Notes under the pieces: model-generated
Told to the model about the DNA's origin: nothing
Database searches by the model: none
What the model saw: the letters and a program-made list of their open reading frames with translations, nothing else
DNA from: Oscillospiraceae bacterium
GTDB taxonomy: Bacteria; Bacillota; Clostridia; Oscillospirales; Ruminococcaceae
Assembly (NCBI GenBank): GCA_031285645.1
Contig: JAITVU010000045.1
Coordinates: 1-7,441 of the forward strand
Reading direction: 5' to 3'
DNA length: 7,441 nucleotides
Program-made: the position numbers and the translations under genes
Shown: piece by piece, positions 6,418 to 7,441 of the stretch
Position numbering within the stretch: the stretch's first letter is position 1
Layout of the letters: each line of letters begins with the position of its first letter

Positions 6418-7440
6418 CTACCTCGGATACTTCAACGCTGCCTGCGCCGCCGCCAGCCTTGCGATCGGCACGCGGAATGGGGAGCAGGAAACATACATAA
6501 GCCCCGTCTTGTGGAAGAATTCGATGGAGCCCGGGTCGCCGCCGTGCTCGCCGCAGACGCCGAGTTTGATGTCGGGACGGCCTTGCTTGCCAAGCTTGAC
6601 GGCGGTTTCAACCAGCTTGCCCACGCCAACCTGATCGAGGCGCGCGAACGGATCGGCCTCGTAAATTTTGCTCTCGTAATAATTGCCCAGGAAATTACCC
6701 GCGTCGTCGCGGCTGAATCCGAACGTCATCTGGGTCAGGTCGTTGGTGCCGAAGCTGAAGAATTCGGCTTCCTTGGCCACTTCGTCCGCCGTAACGCAGG
6801 CTCTGGGAATCTCAATCATGGTTCCGACCATATATTTGAGATTCGTGCCGCTCTTGGCGATGATGGCGTCGGCGGTTTTAACAACCACATCCTTGACAAA
6901 AGCCAGTTCCTTCGCTTCGCCAACCAGTGGAATCATAATCTCGGGAACCATGGACCAGTCAGGATGTTTTTTCTGAACATTGATGGCGGCTTCGATGACG
7001 GCCTGTGTCTGCATCTCGGCGATCTCGGGATACTTGACAGCCAGGCAGCAGCCACGGAAGCCCATCATGGGGTTAAACTCGTGAAGGGAGTCGATGACAT
7101 TGTTAAGGTCCTCAACAGACATGTTCATCTCGCCGGCCAGCGCCTTGATATCCTCTTCCGCGGTGGGCAGGAATTCATGCAGCGGCGGATCAAGGAAGCG
7201 CACAGTAACGGGATAACCTTGCATGGCTTCGTAAATACCCTCAAAGTCCCCGCGCTGAATCGGCAGGAGTTTGGCAAGCGCGGCTTTGCGCTGCTCAATG
7301 GTTGAGGAGACAATCATCTCGCGCATGGCCTTGATGCGGTCCGCTTCAAAGAACATGTGCTCGGTGCGGCAAAGGCCGATGCCCTCGGCGCCGAATGAGA
7401 CCGCCACGGCCGCGTCGTTGGGCTTGTCGGCGTTCGTGCG
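6418..7440 (-). CDS. ppdK: Pyruvate, phosphate dikinase, C-terminal part (5' end beyond window)
   Basis: PPDK interconverts pyruvate, ATP and phosphate with PEP, AMP and pyrophosphate, a key glycolytic or gluconeogenic step in many anaerobes. The 340 visible residues are the C-terminal PEP/pyruvate-binding TIM-barrel of a protein usually near 875 residues; the ATP-grasp and phosphohistidine domains lie to the right of the window. Visible marks, in order, are RTNAD, the substrate-binding GIGLCRTEHMFF, FLDPPLHEFLP, NPMMGFRG, the FSFGTNDLTQMTFGFSRDD block and the catalytic cysteine in LGVCGEHGGDP, then YVSCSPFRVPIARLAAAQAA. Length and motifs are intact. One oddity is GCCL after MGFRG, where most members have GCRL. 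The gene is clearly GC-richer than the GNAT and BtrH-like genes and is probably a core chromosomal gene. A strong terminator follows. Confidence 0.97.
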   Translation of the reverse strand, partial: RTNADKPNDAAVAVSFGAEGIGLCRTEHMFFEADRIKAMREMIVSSTIEQRKAALAKLLPIQRGDFEGIYEAMQGYPVTVRFLDPPLHEFLPTAEEDIKALAGEMNMSVEDLNNVIDSLHEFNPMMGFRGCCLAVKYPEIAEMQTQAVIEAAINVQKKHPDWSMVPEIMIPLVGEAKELAFVKDVVVKTADAIIAKSGTNLKYMVGTMIEIPRACVTADEVAKEAEFFSFGTNDLTQMTFGFSRDDAGNFLGNYYESKIYEADPFARLDQVGVGKLVETAVKLGKQGRPDIKLGVCGEHGGDPGSIEFFHKTGLMYVSCSPFRVPIARLAAAQAALKYPR

Positions 7441-7441
7441 C

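Noticed and set aside
6373..7305. Long plus-strand open frame (310 codons) over ppdK
   Set aside because: It is antisense to a clearly conserved ppdK. Its composition reflects the GC-rich third positions of the opposite strand, and it shows no recognisable motif or ribosome binding site.

Overview
The window looks like chromosomal DNA of an anaerobic, low-to-mid GC Gram-positive bacterium, most likely a Clostridia-type Firmicute. The reasons are strong AGGAG-type ribosome binding sites, a TTG start, a pyruvate phosphate dikinase (PPDK) of the type typical of anaerobes, and codon use mixing GC-rich housekeeping with AT-rich accessory genes. This placement is inference; no marker gene fixes it.

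Positions 2-5558 hold the end of one tightly packed plus-strand operon. It begins inside a discrete malonyl-CoA:ACP acyltransferase with an unusual C-terminal extension. It continues with three dTDP-deoxysugar genes in the order rmlA, rmlC, rmlB, then a DegT/DnrJ/EryC1/StrS sugar aminotransferase, and ends with an AT-rich gene resembling the butirosin BtrH-like (peptidase C39-like fold) proteins of peptide and polyketide clusters. Two junctions are ATGA stop/start overlaps and two are gaps of 14 and 23 nt; the last gap is 65 nt. No rmlD is present, so the aminotransferase stands where the final reductase of L-rhamnose synthesis would be expected. The set reads best as part of a polyketide or hybrid natural-product cluster, or an acylated-glycan locus, that makes a 6-deoxy or amino-6-deoxy sugar. 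Glucose-1-phosphate is activated by RmlA, dehydrated by RmlB, epimerised by RmlC and possibly aminated by the DegT enzyme. The acyltransferase would charge carrier proteins and the BtrH-like protein could handle a carrier-bound acyl group.

Positions 5559-5753 are a non-coding boundary rich in dyad symmetry: several short hairpins, a 22-nt near-perfect palindrome and a 16-bp stem-loop. Immediately after it, on the minus strand, 5754-5789 encodes an 11-residue tail plus stop almost identical in protein sequence to the end of the ppdK gene farther right. This looks like a relic ppdK 3' end, or the scar of an insertion.

Positions 5789-6250 hold a minus-strand GNAT N-acetyltransferase, and 6418-7440 the C-terminal part of a minus-strand ppdK that runs off the right edge. 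A strong intrinsic terminator lies just past the ppdK stop. The accessory operon and the housekeeping ppdK side therefore converge, with the GNAT gene and the ppdK relic marking the border.
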